This document shows positions 25,615 to 35,277 of a DNA stretch of 64,000 bases, piece after piece; position 1 is the first letter of the stretch; every line of letters starts with the position of its first letter. Made by a program: the position numbers and the translations under genes. The stretch lies in NCBI GenBank assembly GCA_016302165.1, contig JAEDOD010000001.1:4903-68902 (forward strand), in the 5' to 3' direction. The notes beneath the pieces were generated by a model. That model did not search any database, was not told the DNA's origin, and saw nothing but the letters and a program-made list of their open reading frames with translations. The stretch is from Sphaerochaetaceae bacterium. Lineage in GTDB: Bacteria > Spirochaetota > Spirochaetia > Sphaerochaetales > Sphaerochaetaceae.

Positions 25615-26750
25615 AGCTGCCAGTTCTGTATGGGCAGAGCCACCAGGATCAGGGCCAGGAGGAAGCACAGCGAGAAGAGATGGAAATATTTCAGGAATCT
25701 TTTCTTGTCTTCCGGATAGTCCTTAATGTATATGGAGAAGGTTATGAGGGAGGCCAGGGAGCCTACGATAGTTCCCATTCCTGCCGCATTTACTCCATAG
25801 AGAAGGGCTGTGTAATTGGTGGAGAAGGGTAGAAGCAGGGCTGTTCCCGGCACGTTGGAGATTATCTGGCTCACGCCCAGGCCCCACCAATATTCATTTC
25901 CTGAAACAAAAGTGGATAGAATCTCGCCTATCCTTCCGTTTTCTCCGATGGAAGAGGAGAAGAGGAAGAAAAAGAAGAAGGTTGAGAGAAGACAGTAGTC
26001 CACCTTCAGGAACACTTTCCTGTCGAAGACCAGAAGAAGAGCCAGGACAATCAGCGTAATGTCCACAAAGTTGAAGACTCTGGTGATGATTTCAACAAGA
26101 AGGAGAATCAGGAGAAAAAGGTAGAATACCCTGAGGCCCCTCCGCTCTGGAGAGACAGTGTCTTCAATTTCCTTATGAGTGTAGATCCTCTCTCCTCCGT
26201 CCTTACGGAACACAAAGCATATGGCTGCTGCCAGACCTATCATGCCTGTTATCCACATGGGGACCATATGGATAATGAAGGATGATGCAGACACATTCAC
26301 GTTTGTGTATATGAAGAGATTCTGAGGATTCCCGAATGGAGTGAGGAATGCTCCAGTAATGGCTGCTATGTTCTCCAGTATCACTATTTCCAGAAGATGC
26401 TTCTCCTTACCAATATGACGGAAGATCATGATGGTAAGGGGGACGAAGGTCACCAGGGACACATCGTTGGTTATGAATGGAGCCAGGAAGAATACAGTTG
26501 CAACCAGAAAGAAGGATAGGGCCTTTACGGAATTGAAGCGCTCTGTAAGGCGGAAGAAGGGAAGGAACATATTCTCCTTCTTAAAGCCTTCCAGCACCAA
26601 AAGGAGCATGAATAGGGTGAAAAGTGTCTGCCAGTCCAGAGAAAGGAACCTTTCTCCTGTGGGAGGAGAGATTATCAGAGAGACCAGAGCTGCCAGAAAA
26701 GACACTGTAAAGACTATCTGCTTTCTGCAGAAATTCCTAATTTTCTCCAT
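25611..26750 (-). CDS. SLC13/ArsB-NhaD-type anion permease
   Basis: Inner-membrane transporter of 379 aa with about ten hydrophobic helices. The two family signature loops are FITNDVSLVTFVPL near residue 92 and FLTPFGNPQNLFIY near residue 136, with a second half motif IISNVPGTALLLP near 290. This is the ion-transporter superfamily (ArsB, NhaD, DASS). Arsenite, citrate-like dicarboxylate or Na+/H+ exchange cannot be separated from sequence alone. It overlaps thiI by 14 bases. Confidence 0.78.
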   Translation of the reverse strand: MEKIRNFCRKQIVFTVSFLAALVSLIISPPTGERFLSLDWQTLFTLFMLLLVLEGFKKENMFLPFFRLTERFNSVKALSFFLVATVFFLAPFITNDVSLVTFVPLTIMIFRHIGKEKHLLEIVILENIAAITGAFLTPFGNPQNLFIYTNVNVSASSFIIHMVPMWITGMIGLAAAICFVFRKDGGERIYTHKEIEDTVSPERRGLRVFYLFLLILLLVEIITRVFNFVDITLIVLALLLVFDRKVFLKVDYCLLSTFFFFFLFSSSIGENGRIGEILSTFVSGNEYWWGLGVSQIISNVPGTALLLPFSTNYTALLYGVNAAGMGTIVGSLASLITFSIYIKDYPEDKKRFLKYFHLFSLCFLLALILVALPIQNWQL

Positions 26751-27963
26751 CTTCTGCTTTCCTTACTCCGCTCTTTCCTTCCTCAATGCCTTGGTCTGAG
26801 AAAGTATATATTACAGTATTCTCCACAGCTTCATTGATGAGAGCATCCATATGAAGAGCTTCAAAATGCTCCTTCATTATTTTTTTGTCTGGACGTGTCA
26901 CAGGATGCTTTGGGGAAAACACTACACAGCAATCCTCGTATGGAAGAATTGAAGTGTCATAAGTGTCGATATCCTTGGCCACCTTTATTATCTCTTCCTT
27001 GTCCATGCCACATAGGGGTCGCAGAATAAGCATATCTGTCATGGAATCTGTGAATGTCATGGCGTCCAGGGTCTGGGAAGCCACCTGGGATACAGCTTCT
27101 CCTGTAACGAGAGCGATATCATGATAGAGGAGAGAGAGCTTTTCAGCTGTCTTCATCATTGCAGCCCTGAACATCAGAGTTGCCTCCTCCTCGACTCCAT
27201 GGTCCCTGATATATTCCTGGCCCTTGGTGAAGGGCACAACAAATAGCCTTGTTCCCTGTAGATATGGAGAAATCAGGGACGCAAGCTTCTTCACCTTCTC
27301 CAGAGCCATCTCTGAGGTGTATGGGTAGGCATGGAAGTAGCAGCAGTCCAGCTTCAGGCCACGCTTGGCCATGGTATATCCTGCTACAGGGCTGTCGATT
27401 CCTCCGGAAAGAAGCAGCATGCCTCTTCCCGCTGTTCCCACAGGAAGGCCTCCTATTCCCTTTCTGCTGTCTGTGTATACAAAGCACTGGTTCCTGATTT
27501 CAACTGTCAAAGTGTAGTCCGGGTTCTTCAGGTCCACTCTCAGGGATGGGTAGTATTTCTCCACAATGTCAGCCAAGGCACAGGCCACAGCGTGGGAATC
27601 AAGAGGAAAGGACTTGTCTTCACGTCTGACGTCAATCTTGAATGAGCCCTGGGAGGAGAAGGGATTACGGGAGAGAATCTCCTCCGTCTTCTCCATGATG
27701 GCCTCCATGGATTTCTCCCTGCACCTTTCGCTTTCTGCCCATCCAGTAATGCCGAAGGTGGTGGAAAGGGCCTTTTCTGCCTGCTCTCTGGGACAGCTGT
27801 CCTCTACAGACACATAAACTCTTCCCTTAGACTTGTCCATCCTGGACTGGTAAGGCTTAAGCTTACTTCTGATATTTCCTCTGAGCTTACGCTCGAACAT
27901 TATTCTGTTTCCGCCCTTCAGGGCAATTTCACCTTCCTTTACAAGGTACAGCCTTTCATCCAT
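26737..27963 (-). CDS. thiI: tRNA 4-thiouridine synthase ThiI
   Basis: Adenylates U8 of tRNA and inserts sulfur; in some bacteria it also serves thiazole synthesis. The 408-residue protein has an N-terminal ferredoxin-like domain, a THUMP domain (about 60-165) and a PP-loop ATPase domain with LLSGGIDSPVAGY near residue 184. There is no rhodanese domain, so sulfur chemistry must use the internal cysteines; Cys-Cys in EDCCVVF near residue 345 fits the conserved catalytic position. It overlaps by 8 bases the desulfurase that would supply its persulfide. Confidence 0.94.
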   Translation of the reverse strand: MDERLYLVKEGEIALKGGNRIMFERKLRGNIRSKLKPYQSRMDKSKGRVYVSVEDSCPREQAEKALSTTFGITGWAESERCREKSMEAIMEKTEEILSRNPFSSQGSFKIDVRREDKSFPLDSHAVACALADIVEKYYPSLRVDLKNPDYTLTVEIRNQCFVYTDSRKGIGGLPVGTAGRGMLLLSGGIDSPVAGYTMAKRGLKLDCCYFHAYPYTSEMALEKVKKLASLISPYLQGTRLFVVPFTKGQEYIRDHGVEEEATLMFRAAMMKTAEKLSLLYHDIALVTGEAVSQVASQTLDAMTFTDSMTDMLILRPLCGMDKEEIIKVAKDIDTYDTSILPYEDCCVVFSPKHPVTRPDKKIMKEHFEALHMDALINEAVENTVIYTFSDQGIEEGKSGVRKAEDGEN

Positions 27964-29080
27964 CTATGAGTTCTCCAAAAGCTTCCAATAGTCTTATGAC
28001 TTCCTCTTCAGTAGTATTTCTTCCCATGCTTATCCTGATGGCCTTCTTTGCCTTCTGGTTCGGGATTCCCATGGCTTCAAGGATTCCTTCGCTCTTTCCT
28101 TTTGCGTTATTGGAGCAGGCGGAGCCGGAGGATACGCAGAAGCCTTTGTCCATAAGCATTCTGGTGAAGACCTCAGAGGGCAGGGGAGCCACCACTGAAA
28201 GGATGTAGGGAGTGGATTCCAGGGGAGAGAGAATCTCTATTCCCAGTTTTCCCAGTCCATCCCTCAAAAGAAAATTGTAATGGGAAATCCTCTTTTCGTC
28301 TTCCTCCCTGGTCTCCATCCATTCAGAGAGAGCTTCGTCGAAGGCAGCGATTCCCGGCAGGTTCTCAGTTCCTCCCCTCCGTCCCTTCTCCTGGCCACCG
28401 GCTGAGGCAATAGGCCTTATGATCTCAGGGTTTTTCGCATATAGAAGCCCCACACCTCTGGGGCCGTTTATCTTATGGGCTGAGAAGGATGCTCCGTCAA
28501 TGCCGCTTCCCTTCAGGTCCAGTCCTGTCTTTCCCAGGGCCTGGACGCTGTCTGAGAAGAAAAGGATTCTTCTGCCGTTGGCCTTTTCGTATTCCCTTAC
28601 ACATTTCACAAGGCTTTCAATTGGCTCAATGGCTCCAACTACATTATTTACAGCCATTACAGCCACCACCTTGGTGTCTGGAGTAAGGGCGGCGGAAAGC
28701 TCCTCTGGGGACACAAAGCCTCCCTTGGCCCTAAGCTTCACTATGTTCCAACCAAGCTTCTTCAGATATGGAAGCCATGAGGACACAGCTTCATGCTCGA
28801 TCCTTGATACTACTATAGTTCCCTTCTCCATCCACAAAAGGGATGAGAAGAACAGCGCAATAGACTCTGTAGCTCCACTGGTGAATATGAGATTCCTTTC
28901 CTCCACACCCAGCAGAGCCGCCATATGACTTCTCCTTCTCTCCATCTCTTCCTTGGCCTTCTGTCCAAGCCTGTGGACAGAGGATGGATTTCCTGGAAAG
29001 GAAGATGCTGTCTCTATGTAAGCCTTCCCGGCTCTGGGAGAGAGAGGAGTTGTGGCTGCATTGTCGAAATAGATTTCCAT
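27956..29080 (-). CDS. Cysteine desulfurase (NifS/IscS family)
   Basis: PLP enzyme that releases sulfur from cysteine as a persulfide, 374 aa. It has the N-terminal YFDNAATTPLSP, the RIEHEAV histidine, the SFSAHKINGPRG Schiff-base lysine near residue 200 and the catalytic-cysteine loop SSGSACSNN near residue 320. The short active loop resembles the group II-like NifS enzymes found next to thiI. Translational overlap with thiI supports a tRNA-thiolation role. Three ATGTAG repeats lie just upstream of the start. Confidence 0.93.
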   Translation of the reverse strand: MEIYFDNAATTPLSPRAGKAYIETASSFPGNPSSVHRLGQKAKEEMERRRSHMAALLGVEERNLIFTSGATESIALFFSSLLWMEKGTIVVSRIEHEAVSSWLPYLKKLGWNIVKLRAKGGFVSPEELSAALTPDTKVVAVMAVNNVVGAIEPIESLVKCVREYEKANGRRILFFSDSVQALGKTGLDLKGSGIDGASFSAHKINGPRGVGLLYAKNPEIIRPIASAGGQEKGRRGGTENLPGIAAFDEALSEWMETREEDEKRISHYNFLLRDGLGKLGIEILSPLESTPYILSVVAPLPSEVFTRMLMDKGFCVSSGSACSNNAKGKSEGILEAMGIPNQKAKKAIRISMGRNTTEEEVIRLLEAFGELIDG

Positions 29081-29162
29081 AGGCTACATTGTCGCTACAT
29101 TCCTTCTCTTGGTCTACATGGTCAGTGTGGAAGAAAGGAGAGAAAATCATTAGACTGAGCCT

Positions 29163-30206
29163 ATGGAAAAGAGAATTGAAGCACTATTGGACAATGGCTT
29201 TGTCTCATCTGTGTATTTCACAGGAAAGACTGATGAAATGAAGGAGAGGATCCTCTCCCTGGATAAGGATTATGTGGTGGTGACAGACGAGAATACTTTT
29301 ACCTATTCTCCCTCTCCGGAAAGGACAGTGGTCCTTGAAAGCGGAGAAGACCACAAGAACTGGGAAAGCCTGGAGCGCATTCTATCCTTCGCCCTTGATA
29401 GAGGCATGGGAAGGGACGGAATCTTCATCGCCCTGGGAGGAGGAGTTGTGTGCGACATGACAGCTCTGGCTTCAGCCTTATACATGAGGGGAGCCGGCCT
29501 TATGCTTTGCCCGACCACTCTCCTGGCCATGGTTGACGCCACCTTAGGCGGAAAGGCTGCCATTGACTTCAGAAATACGAAGAATACTGTGGGAGCCTTC
29601 CATCCTGCCTCTGAGATCATCATTTCCCTCTCTACTCTCTCCTCTCTTCCAGACAAGGAATTCATGTGCGGCATGGGGGAAGTGGTGAAGCACGCCTTCC
29701 TTTCCTCTGACGATGAACTATACAAATTCCTCTTCTCCAACCGTGATGGGATCATGGCCCGTGATACAGCTGTACTGGAGAAGATGGTGGAGCTTTCCCT
29801 TCTTGTAAAGAAGAGCTACATAGAGAAGGACCCTACCGAGACCAAGGGCATAAGAAGTGCCTTGAATTTTGGCCACACCTTCGGCCATGCACTGGAAAGC
29901 ATTACAGATTACTCCATAAGCCATGGGGAAGCTGTGGTCTGGGGAATGAAGAAGGCCCTTACCAGCGGCCTCTGGCAGGGAATAACTCCTCCTCCCTTCT
30001 ATCTCTGGTGCATAGACCTTATCTCCCAGTTCCCATTCCTTGATGAATATAAGGTGGCGAAGAAGGACTATGAGGCCTTTGTGGAGGCCACAAAGAAGGA
30101 CAAGAAGAAAAGCGGAGGAGTGACCAAGTTCGTATTCCTCAAGGGCCTGGGAGAGCCGATTCTCTCTCCTCTCACTGATGATCAGATAGCAGCGATGATA
30201 GTCTAG
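29163..30206 (+). CDS. aroB: 3-dehydroquinate synthase
   Basis: Second step of the shikimate pathway: DAHP to 3-dehydroquinate, NAD- and metal-dependent. The 347-residue protein shows FIALGGGVVCDMTALASALYMRG near residue 87 (NAD site, split at the cysteine), CPTTLLAMVDATLGGKAAIDF, GMGEVVKHAF and the metal-ligand helix NFGHTFGHALE near residue 235. It is divergent from the desulfurase and overlaps the helicase stop by 4 bases. The only other aromatic-pathway gene in the window is aroH at 58,659. Confidence 0.94.
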   Translation: MEKRIEALLDNGFVSSVYFTGKTDEMKERILSLDKDYVVVTDENTFTYSPSPERTVVLESGEDHKNWESLERILSFALDRGMGRDGIFIALGGGVVCDMTALASALYMRGAGLMLCPTTLLAMVDATLGGKAAIDFRNTKNTVGAFHPASEIIISLSTLSSLPDKEFMCGMGEVVKHAFLSSDDELYKFLFSNRDGIMARDTAVLEKMVELSLLVKKSYIEKDPTETKGIRSALNFGHTFGHALESITDYSISHGEAVVWGMKKALTSGLWQGITPPPFYLWCIDLISQFPFLDEYKVAKKDYEAFVEATKKDKKKSGGVTKFVFLKGLGEPILSPLTDDQIAAMIV

Positions 30207-32668
30207 CTCTCATCTTCGTCCATATCTATGGCCTTTTCGTAGGCTTTCAGAATGGAGTTGAGCTTCTTTCTAAGCTCCCTTTCCTTCCTTGGAACCATTT
30301 CTATCAGGGAAGAAAGGGAGTACATGGTCTCCCTTACAGCACTTTCCAGGCTATTGTTTGGAACCAGGGAATAACCATCGTCGTTCTCCCTCAGCATAAT
30401 ATATGTAAAGGTGTTCTTCCCGCTTCTGAAGGGCCTCAGCAGATAAGACATGTAGCTCAGTATCTTTTCACTCTTGTCCTGGGCTGTAATCCTTCCCCTT
30501 GGCTTCTCCTTTAGGAGCATGTTCTTTCTCGGCAGGAGTGAAAGCTCCTTATCTATATGGCTGGTCTTGATGCTCTTCTCTGAAATTGAGGAAGCAACCT
30601 TGATATATATCTGGACGCTGGATCTGGTCTTGATTCTGGAAATATCCTGGATAGGCACCACATATTTTGCCTTACCTCTGCTGTTGCTGCCCACTCTGTA
30701 TGGATCCAGGGTGAAGGTGCTTTTCTCGCTTTCCTCCTCTTTCCTTTCCTTCCTTATGCTTGTCTCCCCCTTCTTCAGGGCTACAAGCAACAGAGGATCT
30801 ATCTCTTCAATCCACTGGCTTTTCAGGGGGGAGACGGATCGGGCATACATTCTTGTGGTCTGTACAATTTCCCCTGCCAGGATATACTCAGGCTTATTCT
30901 TGAACCAGGAGGAGCCTGGATGGATGAGTATTTCCTTGGTGGTGATGGAATAATATGAGAATCTGTCAGCCTTCTTGCATATGTATTGCCTAAGTCCTGA
31001 AGCCAGGCATATCAGGTATTCCCTGAGAGAGGATTTCCCTTCTGTAATCGGGAAGCCCATTTTTGAGACAATATCCAACAGCTGGGAGTGAATATGTGTA
31101 ATCTCATCCATGGTCTCCTTATCCAGATATCTGGAAGTGCAGAAGCTTTCCCTGGCCTTTTCCCCCTTGGTGGTGATGTAGCGCCTGAAGATGGTGAGCC
31201 ATGCGACGAAGTCTCCATATTCGTTGTCTACCAGAGCATGGTGCACATCCCTTGCCTCCAGCTCCTCTCCCTGTGGCATGACAAAAGGTGTCCTGGTGGA
31301 AAGGAAGGCTACAGCCACAGCAACTTCATAGATGGAGGAAGGATAATTCATCATGGCTTCCACCATGACCCTGGAGAGCCGGGGAAGAAGGGGAAACTGT
31401 ATCATCATCTCTCCGATGGCTGTCAGATGAAGGTCCTCCCTTACGGCGCCTATGTATTTCAGTGTCTCGATGGCTGAGTTCAAAGCTCCAGACTGGGGAG
31501 GAGTAATGAATGGGAAGGAGGTGGGGTTGTAGATTTCCAGCTCGCACATTCTCAATACCACTTCTGCAAGGTCAGAGTGGAGAATCTCCTCTTCGTTGTA
31601 TTCCCGACGGTTCAGGTAGTTCTTTTCGCTGTACAGTCTCCAGCAGACTCCTGGAGCTGTCCTTCCAGCCCTTCCTTTCCTCTGGTCTGCAGAAGCCCTT
31701 GAAATAGGGGAGGGAATCAGGGCTGAAGTGAAGTTCCGCTGGTTGTAGTAGTTGATCTTGCACCAGCCGGAATCTATTACGCACTTTATTCCGTCGATGG
31801 TAAGGCTGGTCTCTGCTATGTTTGTGGCCACCACCACCTTTCTGTGTCCTGGAGTGGTGGGAGTGAAGACCTTCTCCTGCTCCTCCTTTCCCAGTCTTCC
31901 GTAAAGGGGATAGATATCAAGAAGGGTAGGGTCCACTATTTCTGAGCCATACAGGTGTTGGGTGCAGCTTTTGATTTCAGCTTCTCCTGGGAGGAACACC
32001 AGGATGTCGCCTCCATCCTCACTTTCAAGGTTTTCCTTGATTATGGTCTCAACCGTCCTGTAGTATTCGTCTTCGTTCTCCTTGTCCAGGACCATGGGCC
32101 TGTAGTTCACAGTCACAGGATAGGGATGGGAGTCTATGGATACTATGGGAGCGTCAGAGAAGAAGGAGGAGAAGACGGAAGTGTTGATGGTGGCTGAAGA
32201 TATGATGATCTTCAGATCCTTCCTCTCCCTTGTTATCTCCTTCAAGAGGCCCAGGATGAAGTCTATGTTAAGGCTTCTTTCATGGGCTTCGTCCACCATG
32301 ATTACGCTGTAGCGGGAAAGGAGGGGATCTCTCTTCACTTCCTCAAGAAGGATTCCATCCGTCATTATCTTGATTTTGGTGGAGCTGTCTGTAGTATCCA
32401 GAAAGCGCATTGTGTAGCCGCAGAACTTGTCCTGGTCTCCAATTTCCTTCCTGATGAAGTCCGAGACGCTCATGGCGGCTATTCTTCTGGGCTGTGTGAT
32501 TCCTATCATCTTGTCTTTGGCAAAGCCTGCGTCCAGAAGGATCAGAGGAATCTGTGTGGTCTTTCCGCTACCTGTAGGGCTCTCCACTACAATTACCTGA
32601 TTGGAGCGGAGAGCTGAGAGGATTTCATCGCGGTGTCTATAGACGGGAAGATCTTTATATATGCTCAA
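30203..32668 (-). CDS. DEAH-box ATP-dependent RNA helicase (HrpA/HrpB type)
   Basis: RNA helicase of 821 aa. Motif I is ESPTGSGKTTQIP near residue 29, Ia TQPRRIAAMSV, II VDEAHERSLN near residue 128, III SSATIN, and VI DQRKGRAGRTAPG near residue 333. A winged-helix and HA2 region follow. The C-terminal 300 residues are unlike the long E. coli HrpA tail. The ATG overlaps the hisS stop (ATGA), so expression is coupled. Both HrpA and HrpB share this core; length favours neither clearly, so no symbol is given. Confidence 0.9.
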   Translation of the reverse strand: MSIYKDLPVYRHRDEILSALRSNQVIVVESPTGSGKTTQIPLILLDAGFAKDKMIGITQPRRIAAMSVSDFIRKEIGDQDKFCGYTMRFLDTTDSSTKIKIMTDGILLEEVKRDPLLSRYSVIMVDEAHERSLNIDFILGLLKEITRERKDLKIIISSATINTSVFSSFFSDAPIVSIDSHPYPVTVNYRPMVLDKENEDEYYRTVETIIKENLESEDGGDILVFLPGEAEIKSCTQHLYGSEIVDPTLLDIYPLYGRLGKEEQEKVFTPTTPGHRKVVVATNIAETSLTIDGIKCVIDSGWCKINYYNQRNFTSALIPSPISRASADQRKGRAGRTAPGVCWRLYSEKNYLNRREYNEEEILHSDLAEVVLRMCELEIYNPTSFPFITPPQSGALNSAIETLKYIGAVREDLHLTAIGEMMIQFPLLPRLSRVMVEAMMNYPSSIYEVAVAVAFLSTRTPFVMPQGEELEARDVHHALVDNEYGDFVAWLTIFRRYITTKGEKARESFCTSRYLDKETMDEITHIHSQLLDIVSKMGFPITEGKSSLREYLICLASGLRQYICKKADRFSYYSITTKEILIHPGSSWFKNKPEYILAGEIVQTTRMYARSVSPLKSQWIEEIDPLLLVALKKGETSIRKERKEEESEKSTFTLDPYRVGSNSRGKAKYVVPIQDISRIKTRSSVQIYIKVASSISEKSIKTSHIDKELSLLPRKNMLLKEKPRGRITAQDKSEKILSYMSYLLRPFRSGKNTFTYIMLRENDDGYSLVPNNSLESAVRETMYSLSSLIEMVPRKERELRKKLNSILKAYEKAIDMDEDES

Positions 32669-33948
32669 GCTTCGATACCTTCTGCCGCCTCGGAGACTGA
32701 GGAGAAGACCCTGCTCTCCCTGGTGGCATGGTTCTTAAGGACTATTTCATCATCCTTGAAGGAGATGGAATATGGAATGTTGTTTTTTCCAGCATAGTCG
32801 AAGACTCTCTTCGCCTTGTGGTTTGGCTCAAGGTAGACGTCCACCCTCTTACCTTTCCTTCTTAGCTCATAGGCTGTCTTTTCAGCCCTTGCCAGCTCTT
32901 CAGGCCTGTAGATTATGAGCACATCCGAGGATGAGGAATCCTGCAGAATCGGGCTCTTCAGCTCCTCCAGTCCTGCTATGAGCCTATCCAGGCCAATGGA
33001 GGACCCGACTCCTGGCAGAGTCTCCTTTGTATAGAGGGAAGCCAGGTTATTGTAGCGGCCGCCGGAACATACGGAGCCAAGGGAAGGCAGGGCGTCAAGG
33101 AAGGTTTCGTAGACGATTCCTGTGTAGTAGTCCAGTCCTCTTGTGATGGATGGGTCCAGCACAAAGGAGTCAGCAATTCCAACTTCCGAAAGAAGTGCGT
33201 AGATTGCTCTCAGTCTCTCGGAGCCTTCTGAGCTTCCGCCAGAGAGAGTCTCAAGTACAGAGAGAGTCTCAAGGAAGGAAGAGCCACCTGCAGTTATGTA
33301 CTCCAGGACTTTGTCTGCCTTTTTTTCATCACCAATGGTCTCAATAAGGATTTCCCTTACGCTGTCCTTTCCAATCTTCATGAGCTTATCTACAGCCCTA
33401 AGAATATCGATGGACTTGTCTGCAATGCCCTCCTTCTCCAGGAAGGTGTTGAAAAGTCCTCTGTGGGAGATGTGGAAGGTGTATCCATTGACTCCCATCA
33501 GTGAGAAGGAGTGGTGCATCATTGACAGAATTTCAAAGTCTGCCTGGACATTGTCCACTCCGACGATGTCGAAATCGCACTGGATGAACTCCCTGTATCT
33601 TCCCTTCTGAGGCTTCTCTCCTCTCCACACTTTATTGATGTGGTAGCGCTTGAAGGGCAGTGCCAGTTCTGAATAGTGGGCGGCCATGAATCTGGCGAAG
33701 GGAACCGTAAGGTCGAAGCGCATTGCAACTTCCCTTCCGCCGTTGTCTTCAAAGTGGAAGACCTGCTTATCTGTCTCTCCGCCACCTTTCCCAAGAAGGA
33801 CAGAGGAATATTCAAGTACAGGTGTATCTATCGGAACAAAGCCATAGGACTGGAAGCCCTTTTCAAGTATGGAGGTAATCTTCCTTTTTGGAATCTCTTC
33901 CTGGGGCATGCTATCCCTGAAGCCTTTGAGTATTACTGGATCAATCAT
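32665..33948 (-). CDS. hisS: Histidyl-tRNA synthetase
   Basis: Class II synthetase of 427 aa charging tRNA-His. It begins LKGFRDSMPQEEIPKRKI, has motif 2 KVWRGEKPQKGRYREFIQCDFDIVG near residues 105-129 (split at the glycines), the histidine-A loop RGLDYYTGIVYE near residue 268 and motif 3 GVGSSIGLDRL. A C-terminal anticodon-binding domain occupies about 335-427. It is the first gene of a hisS-helicase pair. Confidence 0.95.
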   Translation of the reverse strand: MIDPVILKGFRDSMPQEEIPKRKITSILEKGFQSYGFVPIDTPVLEYSSVLLGKGGGETDKQVFHFEDNGGREVAMRFDLTVPFARFMAAHYSELALPFKRYHINKVWRGEKPQKGRYREFIQCDFDIVGVDNVQADFEILSMMHHSFSLMGVNGYTFHISHRGLFNTFLEKEGIADKSIDILRAVDKLMKIGKDSVREILIETIGDEKKADKVLEYITAGGSSFLETLSVLETLSGGSSEGSERLRAIYALLSEVGIADSFVLDPSITRGLDYYTGIVYETFLDALPSLGSVCSGGRYNNLASLYTKETLPGVGSSIGLDRLIAGLEELKSPILQDSSSSDVLIIYRPEELARAEKTAYELRRKGKRVDVYLEPNHKAKRVFDYAGKNNIPYSISFKDDEIVLKNHATRESRVFSSVSEAAEGIEA

Positions 33949-34067
33949 TTGTCGCTCCTTACACTGATGATAATAGATTATTTCTTCTTTTCTGAATACT
34001 TCCTCCCCACTTTCCTTTCCATTTCCTTCATTTCCTACTCTTGTTTCAACAGCACATAATTATTAAG

Positions 34068-35273
34068 ATGTCTATCGTGTTCGTTAGGTATAAGACAGAC
34101 AAACACGGGAAGTCTGTTCCCGTCTGCAAGGTATATACAGCAAAGGAGCATCCCATCAGAAACAGCATGATAGATAGGGATGCACTTTGGGCCATAAAGA
34201 AAATCCAGGGTGCAGGAGGCGAAGCCTATCTGGTAGGCGGGGCTCTCCGTGACATCATGCTTGGCCATACCCCAAAAGACTTCGACATCGGTACTTCCCT
34301 TTCTCCCCGTCAGGTCCAGAGGCTCTTCTGGAACAGCAGGATAATCGGAAAAAGATTCCGCATCGTCCACCTTTTCTTTGGGGAGAAGATCATTGAGGTC
34401 ACCACCTTCCGCTCCGACGAGGAGAACTTCGAGGAAGGGAACAACAATGTATGGGGAACCATAGAGCAGGATGCAAGACGAAGGGATTTCTCCATCAATG
34501 CACTCTACTACAATCCCCAGAAGTGTGAGCTTCTTGATTTCAGCGGCAGCATGGAGGATTTCGACAGGAAGGTCATCAGATCCCTGATTCCTCTCCGTTA
34601 TTCCTTCTCTGAAGATCCTGTAAGGATGATCAGGGCTGTCAAATATAAGGTGACCACAGGTTTCCGCCTACGTCTGGATGTGAAGCTGGCCATATTGCGT
34701 GACGCATCCTGTCTCCAGAACTGTCCTGCCTCCCGACTTACTGAGGAGGTGGTGAAGATCCTTTCCTCCGGCCACAGCAGGGAAATATTCCATGCCTTGT
34801 ACCAGAATAGACTTCTTCAATACCTTCTTCCTGCATTTGCAGTCCACTCGGAGCTTCCCAGTGTGTCTGAAAGCCTGGGAATCCTGGACTCTCTTGTCCA
34901 GGAAGCTATAGATGGCGGCATAGAGAAGCCAAGAAAGGATGTGATGTTCTACTACATGATCCGCTCTGCAATCATCATCGATCCTTCCCTGGGCCTGGGG
35001 TGGGAGGAGTACATGAAGGATGCATTCCGCCAGGCCAAGGTCATGCTTAGTCCCATCACTCCTGCCAACTTCGAGCTGGAGAAGGCTGTACTTCTTGTGC
35101 TTTCTGAAAAGGGCATAAGGGTCAATAAGACCAAGAAGAAAAAGAAGGCCCAGAGCCAGAAAGGTGAGAAGGGAAGGGAAAGCGTCAATCCTAAGGTCCA
35201 GGGCAGAAGAAAAAGGGGCAAGAGCTCCAGGAAAAAGGTGGAGAACAGGGAAAATGTGGAGGAGAAGGCCTGA
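34068..35273 (+). CDS. pcnB: Poly(A) polymerase I-like nucleotidyltransferase
   Basis: Adds poly(A) to RNA 3' ends, marking RNA for decay. The 401-residue protein has the class II head AYLVGGALRD with KDFDIGTS (catalytic DxD) and the PAP-specific signature RIIGKRFRIVHLFFG near residue 98, which separates it from the CCA enzyme at 5,042. The C-terminal 50 residues are a basic tail rich in lysine and arginine, typical of PcnB RNA binding. The ATG at 34068 has only a weak AAG site; a TTG 27 bases upstream is less likely. Confidence 0.88.
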   Translation: MSIVFVRYKTDKHGKSVPVCKVYTAKEHPIRNSMIDRDALWAIKKIQGAGGEAYLVGGALRDIMLGHTPKDFDIGTSLSPRQVQRLFWNSRIIGKRFRIVHLFFGEKIIEVTTFRSDEENFEEGNNNVWGTIEQDARRRDFSINALYYNPQKCELLDFSGSMEDFDRKVIRSLIPLRYSFSEDPVRMIRAVKYKVTTGFRLRLDVKLAILRDASCLQNCPASRLTEEVVKILSSGHSREIFHALYQNRLLQYLLPAFAVHSELPSVSESLGILDSLVQEAIDGGIEKPRKDVMFYYMIRSAIIIDPSLGLGWEEYMKDAFRQAKVMLSPITPANFELEKAVLLVLSEKGIRVNKTKKKKKAQSQKGEKGRESVNPKVQGRRKRGKSSRKKVENRENVEEKA

Positions 35274-35277
35274 TAGT

